Assembly (NCBI RefSeq): GCF_028464065.1
Contig: NZ_CP116808.1
Coordinates: 620,001 to 684,000 of the forward strand
Length of the DNA: 64,000 nt
Reading direction: 5' to 3'
Origin: Saprospira sp. CCB-QB6
Lineage (GTDB): Bacteria > Bacteroidota > Bacteroidia > Chitinophagales > Saprospiraceae
In this document: positions 48,243 through 56,600 of the stretch, in pieces
Position numbering within the stretch: the stretch's first letter is position 1
How the letters are laid out: every line of letters starts with the position of its first letter
Made by a program: the position numbers and the translations under genes
Notes under the pieces: model-generated
Told to the model about the DNA's origin: nothing
Databases searched by the model: none
Seen by the model: only the letters and a program-made list of their open reading frames with translations

Positions 48243-48752
48243 TTAGTTTTGTCGCTGTTGGTGGCGATAAGTAGAAGGAGCTAGGCCGAAAGTTTCGGCT
48301 AGTTCGACTTGGGGGTAGGCATATTTGAGGCTAATTTTGAAGATAGCCATGTGGTGGATTGCGTGTTCTACATTAAAGGCGATTTCGCGATGTAGAGAGC
48401 TTTGGATGGGGCTTTTTTCTTGTTCTTCTTTGGCTAGGCTGTGATCTACCAATAGTTGTAGTTCTTGTTCTTGGGGTTCTGTTTGGAGCCAGGCGAGAAT
48501 TTCGTCGATAGCGAGGCTAGCGGCTTCGGTAGAGGTTTCGATTTCTCTTTTTCGTTCGCGCAGGTCATAGCAGATGCTTCCTTCTGGGGCTTGTTCTTCT
48601 AGGCATTGGAAAAACTCGATAATGTGGCGGCTGTGTTGACCTACGGAAGCGTTGATTAGGGTATTGGGGGTAGAAAATTGCTCATCGCTGAGTTGTTCGA
48701 TGGCAGTTTGTAGGTCTTCTAGGATATATTGGGCAGTGGTAATGATAGACAT
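48243..48752 (-). CDS. DinB-superfamily protein
   Basis: A 169-residue four-helix-bundle protein of the DinB/YfiT type. The metal-site histidines are in SVGQHSRHIIEF and FNVEHAIHHMAIFK. These bundles usually bind a divalent metal and may act as thiol transferases or nucleases, but no activity can be assigned. I choose the ATG giving MSIITTAQYIL; a TTG nine nt upstream is in frame. Confidence 0.75.
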   Translation of the reverse strand: MSIITTAQYILEDLQTAIEQLSDEQFSTPNTLINASVGQHSRHIIEFFQCLEEQAPEGSICYDLRERKREIETSTEAASLAIDEILAWLQTEPQEQELQLLVDHSLAKEEQEKSPIQSSLHREIAFNVEHAIHHMAIFKISLKYAYPQVELAETFGLAPSTYRHQQRQN

Positions 48753-48820
48753 AAAATGCAAATTTATGTGTGAGTAGGTAAATTCGGACCTAAAGGTCGG
48801 TTTTTTTTGTTATTTATTAT

Positions 48821-49220
48821 AGAACTCCTTTAAAAACAACTGTTCTTGCGCTTGAAAGCTAGTTTTGCGCTCTTTGTCGTTATTTTTCTCCACGATAGCG
48901 CTGCTATCCTGTCAAAAAATGCCTAAAACAGCAAAAAACTAGTACTCAAGCGCGGAGAAGAAACTCGTCTTTAAAGCAGTTCTCAGAACTCCTCTTAAAA
49001 ATAACTCCTCTTGCAGCTGACAACTAATTTTACTCTCTTGCTTCGTTTTTTTTCTCCACGATAGCGCTGCTATCCTGTCAAAAAATGCCTAAAACAGCAA
49101 AAAACTAGTACTCAAGCGCGGAGGAAGAAACTCGTCTTTAAAGCAGTTCTCAGAACTCCTCTTAAAAACAACTCCTCTTGCGCTTGAAAGCTAGTTTTGT
49201 GTTCTTTGTCGTTATTTTTC
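48821..49220. repeat. About 165-bp tandem direct repeat (2.4 copies)
   Basis: Copies start with AGAACTCCT at 48821, 48985 and 49152 (periods 164 and 167). Each has CTTTAAAAACAACT, TCTCCACGATAGCGCTGCTATC (a palindrome, GATAGC-gct-GCTATC) and AAACAGCAAAAAACTAG. The third copy stops after GTTATTTTTC at 49220, exactly where a type A hairpin element begins. No gene is present in 48753-49490. A small hairpin with a T-run (GACCT-aa-AGGTC) at 48787-48810 has no associated gene. Confidence 0.8.
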
Positions 49221-49376
49221 AGCGGCCGCAGGCTGCTTTTGTTTGCCTGCAGGGCATTTTTTTGGCCTAGCGATGTGGAAGGGGGGCCGCAGGCCAGACC
49301 GAGCCGCTGAAAGCGGCGAAGGGCCGAGCGAATAGCGAGCCCTGCAACGTAGCGCCCGCCGCAGGCGGGAGGCCCC
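49221..49376 (-). repeat. GC-rich hairpin element, type A (copy 12), joined to a truncated tandem repeat
   Basis: A minus-strand copy starting GGGGCCT at 49376 with hairpin 1 CCCGCC-tgc-GGCGGG, hairpin 2 GCCGCTttcAGCGGC and hairpin 3 GGCC-tgc-GGCC, reaching CATCGCTAGGCC at 49264. A GC-rich tail to 49221 follows (GCCTGCAGG, GCAGGCTGC). It replaces the rest of the third copy of the 165-bp repeat. Confidence 0.8.
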
Positions 49377-49490
49377 AAAAAGTAAACATTATATAGTAAG
49401 TTGATAAAAAAAGAGTAATTTTGGACTAAGGTTTACGCCTAATCAGACGGTAGTTGCATCTATAAGGTTGAATTATGAAAATACAACCCT

Positions 49491-50078
49491 ATGCCAGCAG
49501 CTCGAAGCTATTCTGTACATCAAAGCACTAAAACTGTGACCGAAGAGGAACTCATTGAAGGATGCCGTGTTGGGAACCGCCTTGCTCAGGAGCAGGTGTA
49601 CCAGCGTTACTCTGCCAAGATGTTTGGTTTGAGTAGGCGGTATGTGAAGACCACCGAAAATGCGGAGGAGGTCTTGGTACAGGCCTTTTGCAAGGTCTTT
49701 AGGAAGATAGACAAGTATTCTGGGCAGGGGAGTTTTGAGGGTTGGATTCGTCGGATTGTGGTCAATGAGGCCTTGATGTTTTTGCGGAAGAAGTATCGAT
49801 TTAGTGAGCATGTAGAGATCACGGAAGTGCCAGCCAAGGCGGTTCAGGTGAGTGTAGAGGACGAGTTATCGGCCAGAGAGATTTTGGATTTGCTGGAGCA
49901 ATTGCCTACGGGTTATCGGACCGTTTTCAATCTTTATGTTGTTGAGGGTTATAAGCATCGGGAGATTGCGGAGATGTTGGACATTAGCATCAATACCTCG
50001 AAATCGCAATTGATCTTGGCCAAAAAGAAGATGCGTGCATTAGTGGAGGCGGCCCGACAGATTCGACGTGCGGAGTAA
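49491..50078 (+). CDS. ECF-type RNA polymerase sigma factor
   Basis: A 195-residue extracytoplasmic-function sigma factor. Region 2 (about 30-95) has AQEQVYQRYSAKMFGLSRRYV and AFCKVFRKIDKYSGQGSFEGWIRRI. Region 4 (about 130-180) has LLEQLPTGYRTVFNLYVVEGYKHREIAEMLDISINTSKSQL. An N-terminal stretch of about 20 residues is additional. Followed 41 nt later by a membrane protein that is its probable anti-sigma factor. The signal is unknown. Confidence 0.92.
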   Translation: MPAARSYSVHQSTKTVTEEELIEGCRVGNRLAQEQVYQRYSAKMFGLSRRYVKTTENAEEVLVQAFCKVFRKIDKYSGQGSFEGWIRRIVVNEALMFLRKKYRFSEHVEITEVPAKAVQVSVEDELSAREILDLLEQLPTGYRTVFNLYVVEGYKHREIAEMLDISINTSKSQLILAKKKMRALVEAARQIRRAE

Positions 50079-50119
50079 ATTTCATCCCATTTTTAAAATG
50101 TTATTATACACACTAAATT

Positions 50120-51388
50120 ATGAGTCGAGAGGATTACATCTCTAAGCTCTTTCGGGAGAATGCCGACAAGCTAGACGAACAGCCTAGTCATGATCTATGG
50201 TCTCGCATTAGCGGGGAATTGGATCGTCCTGAGGGCAGTAGTGAGCAGGAGGATTTGCCTAAATTTGAACAAGTTTCTCCCAAGTCGGCGGCTCGGCCTA
50301 GGGGCGGACTGATGCAGCTTGCGCCTTATTTTGCGGCGGCCTCCATTGTGGCTGCGGTTTTGTTGGCGAGTCCTTTATTTTTTGAGCGGGAGGCCGAGCT
50401 AAAGACAGCCCATCAAATGGCGGAGTCTTCTGATCGGGGTTTATTGGCGGAAGAAATGAAGTTGGAGAGTGAAAGTGAGGCGCTTCCGCTCAATGCGGAG
50501 GAGCAGGAAGCTCAGTTTGAGGCCCAAGAGAAAGAGCAAGCCAAAAAGATTTTTCGGGCTGCGCAAGAGAAGGCTCCCAAGCCCTTAGCCGCAGATGATT
50601 TTGATGATATTAAGTTATCAAAGGAAGAGGCTTCGGATGATATTGTTATTCTGAGTCCGGAAGAAAAAGTTGTAGAAGAGGAACCCTTATTGGTTCAGGA
50701 AGAGGCGAGGGCGGAATTTGATTATCCTTTGCCTAAAATGAATCCGTCTATAGCTAGGAACTATGCTAGTCCTCCGGCTGCAGATCCTAGTTTGGCCCCA
50801 CAGATAGAGGCCTTACAGGAGCAAAATGCAGTAATGACGGCTCCTAAGGAGGCTGAGCAGTTGAATAAGCGGGGCTTAGTTAGTAAAAGAGCCAAGGAAA
50901 AGTCGAGAAAGAAAGTGGTTCGGCATAAGATACACCCTCGCATTCAGCTGTTTGAGTGGTTATTGGGGGAGTATGAAGATCAGACGCCAGAGGCGGGAAC
51001 CTCGATTGAGCGTTGGCGGCTATTAGGGCCGAATGTGATAGAGGGCATAGCGGTATTGAAGAAAGGAGAGGATAAAATTTTTGAGGAGCGGATGCGAATT
51101 TTTTATGATGAGGATTTGCGTCAGGTGTTTCTTGATCTTCCTTTAGATGATAGCCGTTTACCTGCTCGGTATATGCTTAGTCAATTTGATACAGAGCGGA
51201 TCATCTTTGAGCAGAATGATCAATCGGACTTACCAAATAAGATTATTTTGCAACCTTCTTTACAGGGATACACCCTAATTATCTTGCAGGAGCGAGGATT
51301 TTTAAAATCGGGACAGCAACAATACTTACAGCATCGAAATCGGCTCTCTAATGTGCGGGCCATTCGCGACTTAAAGTTGAAAGAATAA
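50120..51388 (+). CDS. Putative anti-sigma factor / membrane-anchored regulator
   Basis: A 422-residue protein with a short cytoplasmic N-terminus (HDLWSRISGEL, as in anti-sigma domains of Bacteroidota) and one transmembrane segment at about 66-88. A long acidic, Glu-rich linker (about 95-200) follows, then a basic stretch (KRAKEKSRKKVVRHK) and a C-terminal domain (about 270-422) that resembles small DUF6265/lipocalin-like beta folds only loosely. The position after the sigma gene supports a regulatory pairing. Not a zinc-finger anti-sigma factor: no HxxxCxxC is seen. Confidence 0.65.
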   Translation: MSREDYISKLFRENADKLDEQPSHDLWSRISGELDRPEGSSEQEDLPKFEQVSPKSAARPRGGLMQLAPYFAAASIVAAVLLASPLFFEREAELKTAHQMAESSDRGLLAEEMKLESESEALPLNAEEQEAQFEAQEKEQAKKIFRAAQEKAPKPLAADDFDDIKLSKEEASDDIVILSPEEKVVEEEPLLVQEEARAEFDYPLPKMNPSIARNYASPPAADPSLAPQIEALQEQNAVMTAPKEAEQLNKRGLVSKRAKEKSRKKVVRHKIHPRIQLFEWLLGEYEDQTPEAGTSIERWRLLGPNVIEGIAVLKKGEDKIFEERMRIFYDEDLRQVFLDLPLDDSRLPARYMLSQFDTERIIFEQNDQSDLPNKIILQPSLQGYTLIILQERGFLKSGQQQYLQHRNRLSNVRAIRDLKLKE

Positions 51389-51392
51389 AGCT

Positions 51393-51428
51393 AAGCCTAG
51401 ATTCCAAGTTTGGAGTCTAGGCTTTTTT
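51393..51428 (+). terminator. Terminator after the anti-sigma gene
   Basis: AAGCCTAGATTCC, a 6-nt loop and GGAGTCTAGGCTT are followed by TTTTTT, 5 nt after the stop. 51429-51651 is AT-rich and holds the next promoter region. Confidence 0.75.
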
Positions 51429-51651
51429 TATGCCCGATAAGTATTATTCCTAGGTGTTATCCTTAAAATACCTTAGGGGGGAAAACTCTCATCTTCATTT
51501 GATAACAACTTAAAGTTTCCTAGCGTTTTTCGGTTAGAGCTTTTGTCTTAGGTTTGTTCACATAGAATTAAATTTAGAAATCTATATACTAAGGGATCTA
51601 GCTGTATTTTCATTACCTTAATCACCAACACTTATAAAGAACATCTACATT

Positions 51652-53241
51652 ATGAACATCAATCGGCTCTTAATTTTATGCTACAGTATTTTGCTCTTTT
51701 CGGCGAGTAGTTATGCACAATACCAAACCGTTCAGGATGGCAACTGGTCGGATCCTAGTACTTGGCTTAATGGGCAAGTTCCTCCAGGTTATGGAAGTCC
51801 TACAATTACTATTACCCATACGATTACCTTAGATCAGGATTATTCTGCTGGGGATTGGGAGTTATATATTTCTCCTACGGGTAATCTAAGTCAAGCTTCG
51901 GGCAATTGTTATAATTTTGGGGCTTATGGTGCCAATGCACAGATTACGAATGAGGGCATTTTAAATGTTGGTATTTTAAACCATCCTGGGGAAGTTTACA
52001 ATCATGGGCAGTTATCGGCAAGCTATATAAACATGTATGGTTATAATGCACCTTTGTTTTATAATACAGGAAGTACGAATTTTTATTCCAGCAACTTCGC
52101 CAATACGAGTATTATGCAAAACTATGGGCAGTTTACTAATGTTCCTTCGCTTCCTTGTAGTGGGCAGCCTTATGGGGTCAGTTTTAGTGGAGATTATTTT
52201 TACAACTATGGGCAGGTAGATATTAGCACAGTTCAGTTCAGTTCCGCCTTTTTGCAGAATGCGATAGGCGGAACTTTTTTTATAGCTGGAGATATAGATT
52301 TTAATAATTCAACAGTTATCCAGGAGGGCAGTCTGATTGCTCAGGGAGATTTACAGCTTAACTCTGGGCGGATCAGTAATTATGGTCATTTAGAGACTTC
52401 TGCTCGTTTGGCGGTCAATAATAGCTCTAGTTTATTAGAAAACTTTGGTTGCGATTGCCATCCGGGTTCTCAAGGAGAGATCTATAGTAGTTACTTAGAC
52501 ATTCCTGGTACCGTTGACAACTCTGGACGCATTTTCGTCCAGAATGATGTACAAGCCTATGGCCCCCTATACTCTAGCAGCTGTGGCTATTTGCAAGCGA
52601 CTAACCTTTATAGCTATGATCGCTTGGATGGCAATATGGTCATTTGTGCCTCATTGACCTGTTATGGCTGTAGTTCAGATGGTAGCCCCGTTTTTAGTTG
52701 CCCTGCAGATAATAGCTGTAATACCATTTTACTTGCTCAAGATTGGGTAACCGATTTTGAACTCAATGGAACACAACTTCAATGGAACTTTTGGCCAGAT
52801 AGCAGTGCTCAATCACTCGAGTTGCAGTCTAGCCCCAATGGAATAGAGCAGTGGAGTACTATAGCTAATTTTTCGATTAAGGAAGAGCTTCAAACTTATG
52901 AGGACAACCGCCAATTAATTGCTGATCGTTATTATCGTCTTGTACTTAAGAAACAAACAGGTTTACAGCTTTATTCTAAGCTATTGCAAAGCAGTCAGGC
53001 CATTGAATTCCAAACTAAACTCTACCCTCAGCCCGCCAAAGAAGAGGCTTTTATCTTTTGTCCTGTCCAATCAGCTTCCTTGCGCCTTTTTAACCTTATG
53101 GGGCAAGAGCTCCCTCTTTCCTACCAACTCATTGAAGAGGGCGAAAAAGGCAGTCGTTATCGTCTAAATCTTCAATCCTTAACCGCTGGACAATATATTT
53201 TGCAAACAGCCTATGGGGCACAGCCTCTTATTAAACAATAA
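51652..53241 (+). CDS. T9SS-exported protein with type A sorting domain
   Basis: A 529-residue secreted protein. The signal peptide is MNINRLLILCYSILLFSASSYAQ. The start of the mature part, GNWSDPSTWLNGQVPPGY, is a common entry to beta-helix surface proteins. A long Asn/Ser/Tyr-rich beta-repeat region follows (about 60-350). Residues about 455-529 (YPQPAKEEAFIFCPVQSASLRLFNLMGQELP...LTAGQYILQ) match the T9SS type A sorting domain, so it would be exported across the outer membrane and anchored. Function of the passenger unknown. Stop is 7 nt before a type A element. Confidence 0.8.
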   Translation: MNINRLLILCYSILLFSASSYAQYQTVQDGNWSDPSTWLNGQVPPGYGSPTITITHTITLDQDYSAGDWELYISPTGNLSQASGNCYNFGAYGANAQITNEGILNVGILNHPGEVYNHGQLSASYINMYGYNAPLFYNTGSTNFYSSNFANTSIMQNYGQFTNVPSLPCSGQPYGVSFSGDYFYNYGQVDISTVQFSSAFLQNAIGGTFFIAGDIDFNNSTVIQEGSLIAQGDLQLNSGRISNYGHLETSARLAVNNSSSLLENFGCDCHPGSQGEIYSSYLDIPGTVDNSGRIFVQNDVQAYGPLYSSSCGYLQATNLYSYDRLDGNMVICASLTCYGCSSDGSPVFSCPADNSCNTILLAQDWVTDFELNGTQLQWNFWPDSSAQSLELQSSPNGIEQWSTIANFSIKEELQTYEDNRQLIADRYYRLVLKKQTGLQLYSKLLQSSQAIEFQTKLYPQPAKEEAFIFCPVQSASLRLFNLMGQELPLSYQLIEEGEKGSRYRLNLQSLTAGQYILQTAYGAQPLIKQ

Positions 53242-53247
53242 TTTTTT

Positions 53248-53360
53248 GGGGCCTCCCGCCTGCGGCGGGCGCTACGTTGCAGGGCTCGCTATTCGCTCGG
53301 CCCTTCGCCGCTTTCAGCGGCTCGGTCTGGCCTGCGGCCACCCCTTCACATCGCTAGGCC
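53248..53360 (+). repeat. GC-rich hairpin element, type A (copy 13)
   Basis: GGGGCCT to CATCGCTAGGCC. Hairpin 1 is CCCGCC-tgc-GGCGGG, hairpin 2 GCCGCT-ttc-AGCGGC and hairpin 3 GGCC-tgc-GGCC. It begins 7 nt after the stop of the T9SS gene, in the sense direction. Confidence 0.9.
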
Positions 53361-53610
53361 ACTGCCCGCCCAACTGCGAAGCTACAAGCTGCTGCCGCAG
53401 CTTCAAGCTTCGCAGGCTCGCGCCAAGCGCGCCCGGCCGGCGGTAGGCGGCGGCCACCTCCTCCCCTGCTTTTAACCTAGTCTGCCCCTCAATATATTCC
53501 ATTTCAAGTTCAGCCTTCCCTTCCGCCGCCTCCGCCTGGGGGCTGGCCTCCTTTGGCCCAAGGGCCAAAGCGCCCAGCATGACATGCCCCCTTCGGGCCC
53601 ATCCTCCACA
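53361..53610. other. GC-rich spacer with unexplained open frame
   Basis: Between the element and the adhesin terminator lies an unusually GC-rich stretch. It has palindromes such as GAAGCTaCAAGCTGCTGCCGCAGCTTCAAGCTTC-type nested arms around 53379-53411 and a minus-strand open frame (53314-53580) reading KAELEMEYIEGQTRLKAGEE. The frame overlaps the repeat and has no recognised domain or good start, so I do not call a gene. Confidence 0.45.
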
Positions 53611-53611
53611 A

Positions 53612-53646
53612 AAAAAGGGCTGTCGGATTTTCCGACAGCCCTTTAT
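53612..53646 (-). terminator. Terminator of the SprB-like adhesin gene
   Basis: AAAGGGCTGTCGGA and TCCGACAGCCCTTT form a perfect stem with a short T loop, flanked by A/T runs, about 22 nt past the stop at 53668. Confidence 0.8.
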
Positions 53647-53667
53647 CTATTTAATTCCTTCCGCTAA

Positions 53668-56600
53668 CTAGCGAAGCAAATTCACTGCGCCCTTAATCAC
53701 AGTCGTCTCTCCATCAATATAGAGCACTTCTGCAGACCAAGCAAAGGTTCCAGAGTTCATTGGTTTGCCCTTAAAGCTACCATCCCAACCCTGTAAAGGA
53801 TCATTCGGATCAAGGTTCAAGCCCTCATACACCAATTCGCCCCAGCGGTCATAGACTCTAAAGCTTAGAATCTGCTCTACCTTTTCATCAGCTTGAACAA
53901 AGAAACGATCATTATTCCCATCACTGTTCGGCGTAAAGGCCGTAGGGGCTGCTGCATTTCTAGGCTTAACCATCTTCACCACAATCGAGCTATCCTGAAC
54001 ACAGCCCGAAGCATTCGTGGCCGTAAACTGATAAATGCCTGCATCATAAGGCGTCAGTGAAGCCGTCAAACTGCTATCCACCAATGCCCCAGAGTTAATC
54101 TCTGTCCAAGCCCAAATCGCCCCAGTCGTATCATTCAAGTCTGCAAATAGCGTCAACGTATCTCCATACTCCAACACATACTCCACTTCGCCTGAATCTA
54201 AGGCTGGACCAAAGCTCGTCAGGAAGAATGGATCTGCCGCCTCTACTGTTACTAGCGTATCATACATACAACCATTATTGTCTCGGATATACAAAGGATA
54301 AATTCCCGACTCCAAACCAACAAAAAGATTGCCTCCTGTAAAGTTTACACTATCCAAACTGTAAGTGTAGCCCCCCAATAGGGTCGAGCCACCAATTCCA
54401 TCTACTTGGATACTTCCGTTCGCATCATCCACACAGGCTACGCCTCTAATACTGAGGTTGCCAATACCTACTTCCGTCGGATTCGCCAAATTGATGCTCG
54501 TATCTGCCTTACAGCCATTCGCATCTTCCACATTAAGCGTATAGTTGCCCGCAGCTATGCTGTCTAAGCTTGGCGTTGCCAACCCATTCGACCAGATATA
54601 AACATAAGGTGATATTCCGCCTTCTACTGTAGAACCTAAGGCGCCTGTACTGTTATTGTAGCAATCTACTGCCCGTACTTGGTTCAAGCTCACCGACAAT
54701 TCCGAAGGCTCGCCTACCACATAGCTAAAGCTATCCACACAACCATTGATCGACTGGACCACTACTTCGTACTCGCCTGCCGCTACATTCGTAATGCTCG
54801 TTCCTACAACGCCATTACTCCAATAGCTCGCCTGCAAAGGCTCATTCGAGTTCGTTATGCTTATAGAACCTGTAGACTCTCCATAACAAGAGGCATCTTC
54901 TATCGCTACCGTAATGCTCAAGGCCAAGGCCTCTCCCACTACAGCCGTATCTACCTGCGTACAGCCATTCAGATCCGTTACACTCACATAATAAGTCCCT
55001 GCAGATAGACCCGTCGCTACATTCGTCGTCTGACCCAAGGGATCTGACCACTGATAGCTCAAGGTCCCTGTTCCCCCTGAAGCTGTTACCTGTGCACTTC
55101 CATCTGCGCTACCTGCACAACTGGCATCCGTTACATTCACGATCTGGCTCGTGATTCCTGAACTCTCGTTCACTGTTGCTGTACGGACCACGGAACAGCC
55201 ATTCCCATCCGTGATTGTCACACTATAGGTTCCTATACTCAAGTTCGAGTTTACATCTGTACTCGCTCCATTCGACCAAGCATAAGTATAGTCTCCATTA
55301 CTATTGGGCGTACCCCCACTCACAATGGCCGTAATTTGACCAGAAGCACCTCCAAAACATAGGGCATCTGCTGTATTCAATGTCGCTACTAAAGCACTTG
55401 TTGGCTCCATGACAATCACCTGACTAAGCGTCTGACAACCATTCGCATCCGTTACCGTCAACACATAAGTACCTGCGGCCAAACCGCTAATACTTTGACC
55501 CGTCATGCCATTGGACCATGCAAAGCTATAAGGTAGCGTTCCCCCTGTCAAGAAGGCCGTCGCTGTACCATCTGAGCCCCCTTTACAATTCACCCCTGTC
55601 GTCCGAATCGTATCGACAACCAAGAGCGCGGGCTCTACCAAGTTCACCGTTAAGGTCGTACTACAACCATTCGCATCTGTAGCCGTTACCGTATGCTGTC
55701 CGCCTGCTAAACTTGTAGCACTAGCTGTCATCTCGCCATTGGGCCAAGCATAGCTATAGGGGGCTGCCCCTCCTGTAGCAACTACCGTTGCACTTCCATC
55801 CATATCTCCATGACAGCTCGGATTCACACTTGAGACAAAGCTCAATACTACTGGATCGGGATTTTGCAATAAAACCTGATCCGTTACCGAACAGCCTTGG
55901 CTATCCACAACCACTACCGAATAAGCACCTGGCGCCAAGTTCGTCGCAGTCGCTGTCGTTTGACCATCTGACCAAAGGTAAGTATATGGGGCCGTGCCTC
56001 CTGTCGGTACCGCTGTTGCACTTCCACTATTCGCTCCAGCACAGGCTGCCGCATTAGTCGTAATGCTGGTTGTCAGCAATGTAGGCTCGCCTAGAACATA
56101 GCTTTCTACAAGCTGACAAGCATTCCCATCTGTTACCGTCACACTATGTGTGCCCGCTGACAAGCCCACGGCCGTAGCCGTTCCTTGGCCATCTGACCAG
56201 AAGTAAGTGTAAGGAAGCGTACCTCCTTGAACCATTACGGCTACAGTTCCATCTGTACTTCCATTACAGCTAGGTTCATTCCCACTCATACTCGCTGTTA
56301 ACGCTGCTGGCTCTTCTACTTCTGTAGTCGATACCATATCACAGCCATTCGCATCCGTTACCGTCACTTCATAAGTACCCGCCAATAGGCCTGTAATCGT
56401 CGCAGCAGTCATCCCATTATCCCAGTTGTAGCTATATGGAGCCGTTCCGCCTGTTGCACTTACCGTAGCCGTTCCATCGCTACCTCCTGAACAAGACACA
56501 TCTGTATCACTCAGACTCAACTGTATGGCTGTTGGCTCCGTAATCGTTACCGATACAGGCAACACACAGTTATTCCCATCACGAACCTCTACCGTGTAAG

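Noticed and set aside
53314-53580. Minus-strand 88-residue open frame between the T9SS gene and the adhesin gene
   Set aside because: It overlaps a hairpin element for a third of its length and shows no domain or credible start. It is noted as an unexplained GC-rich spacer instead.
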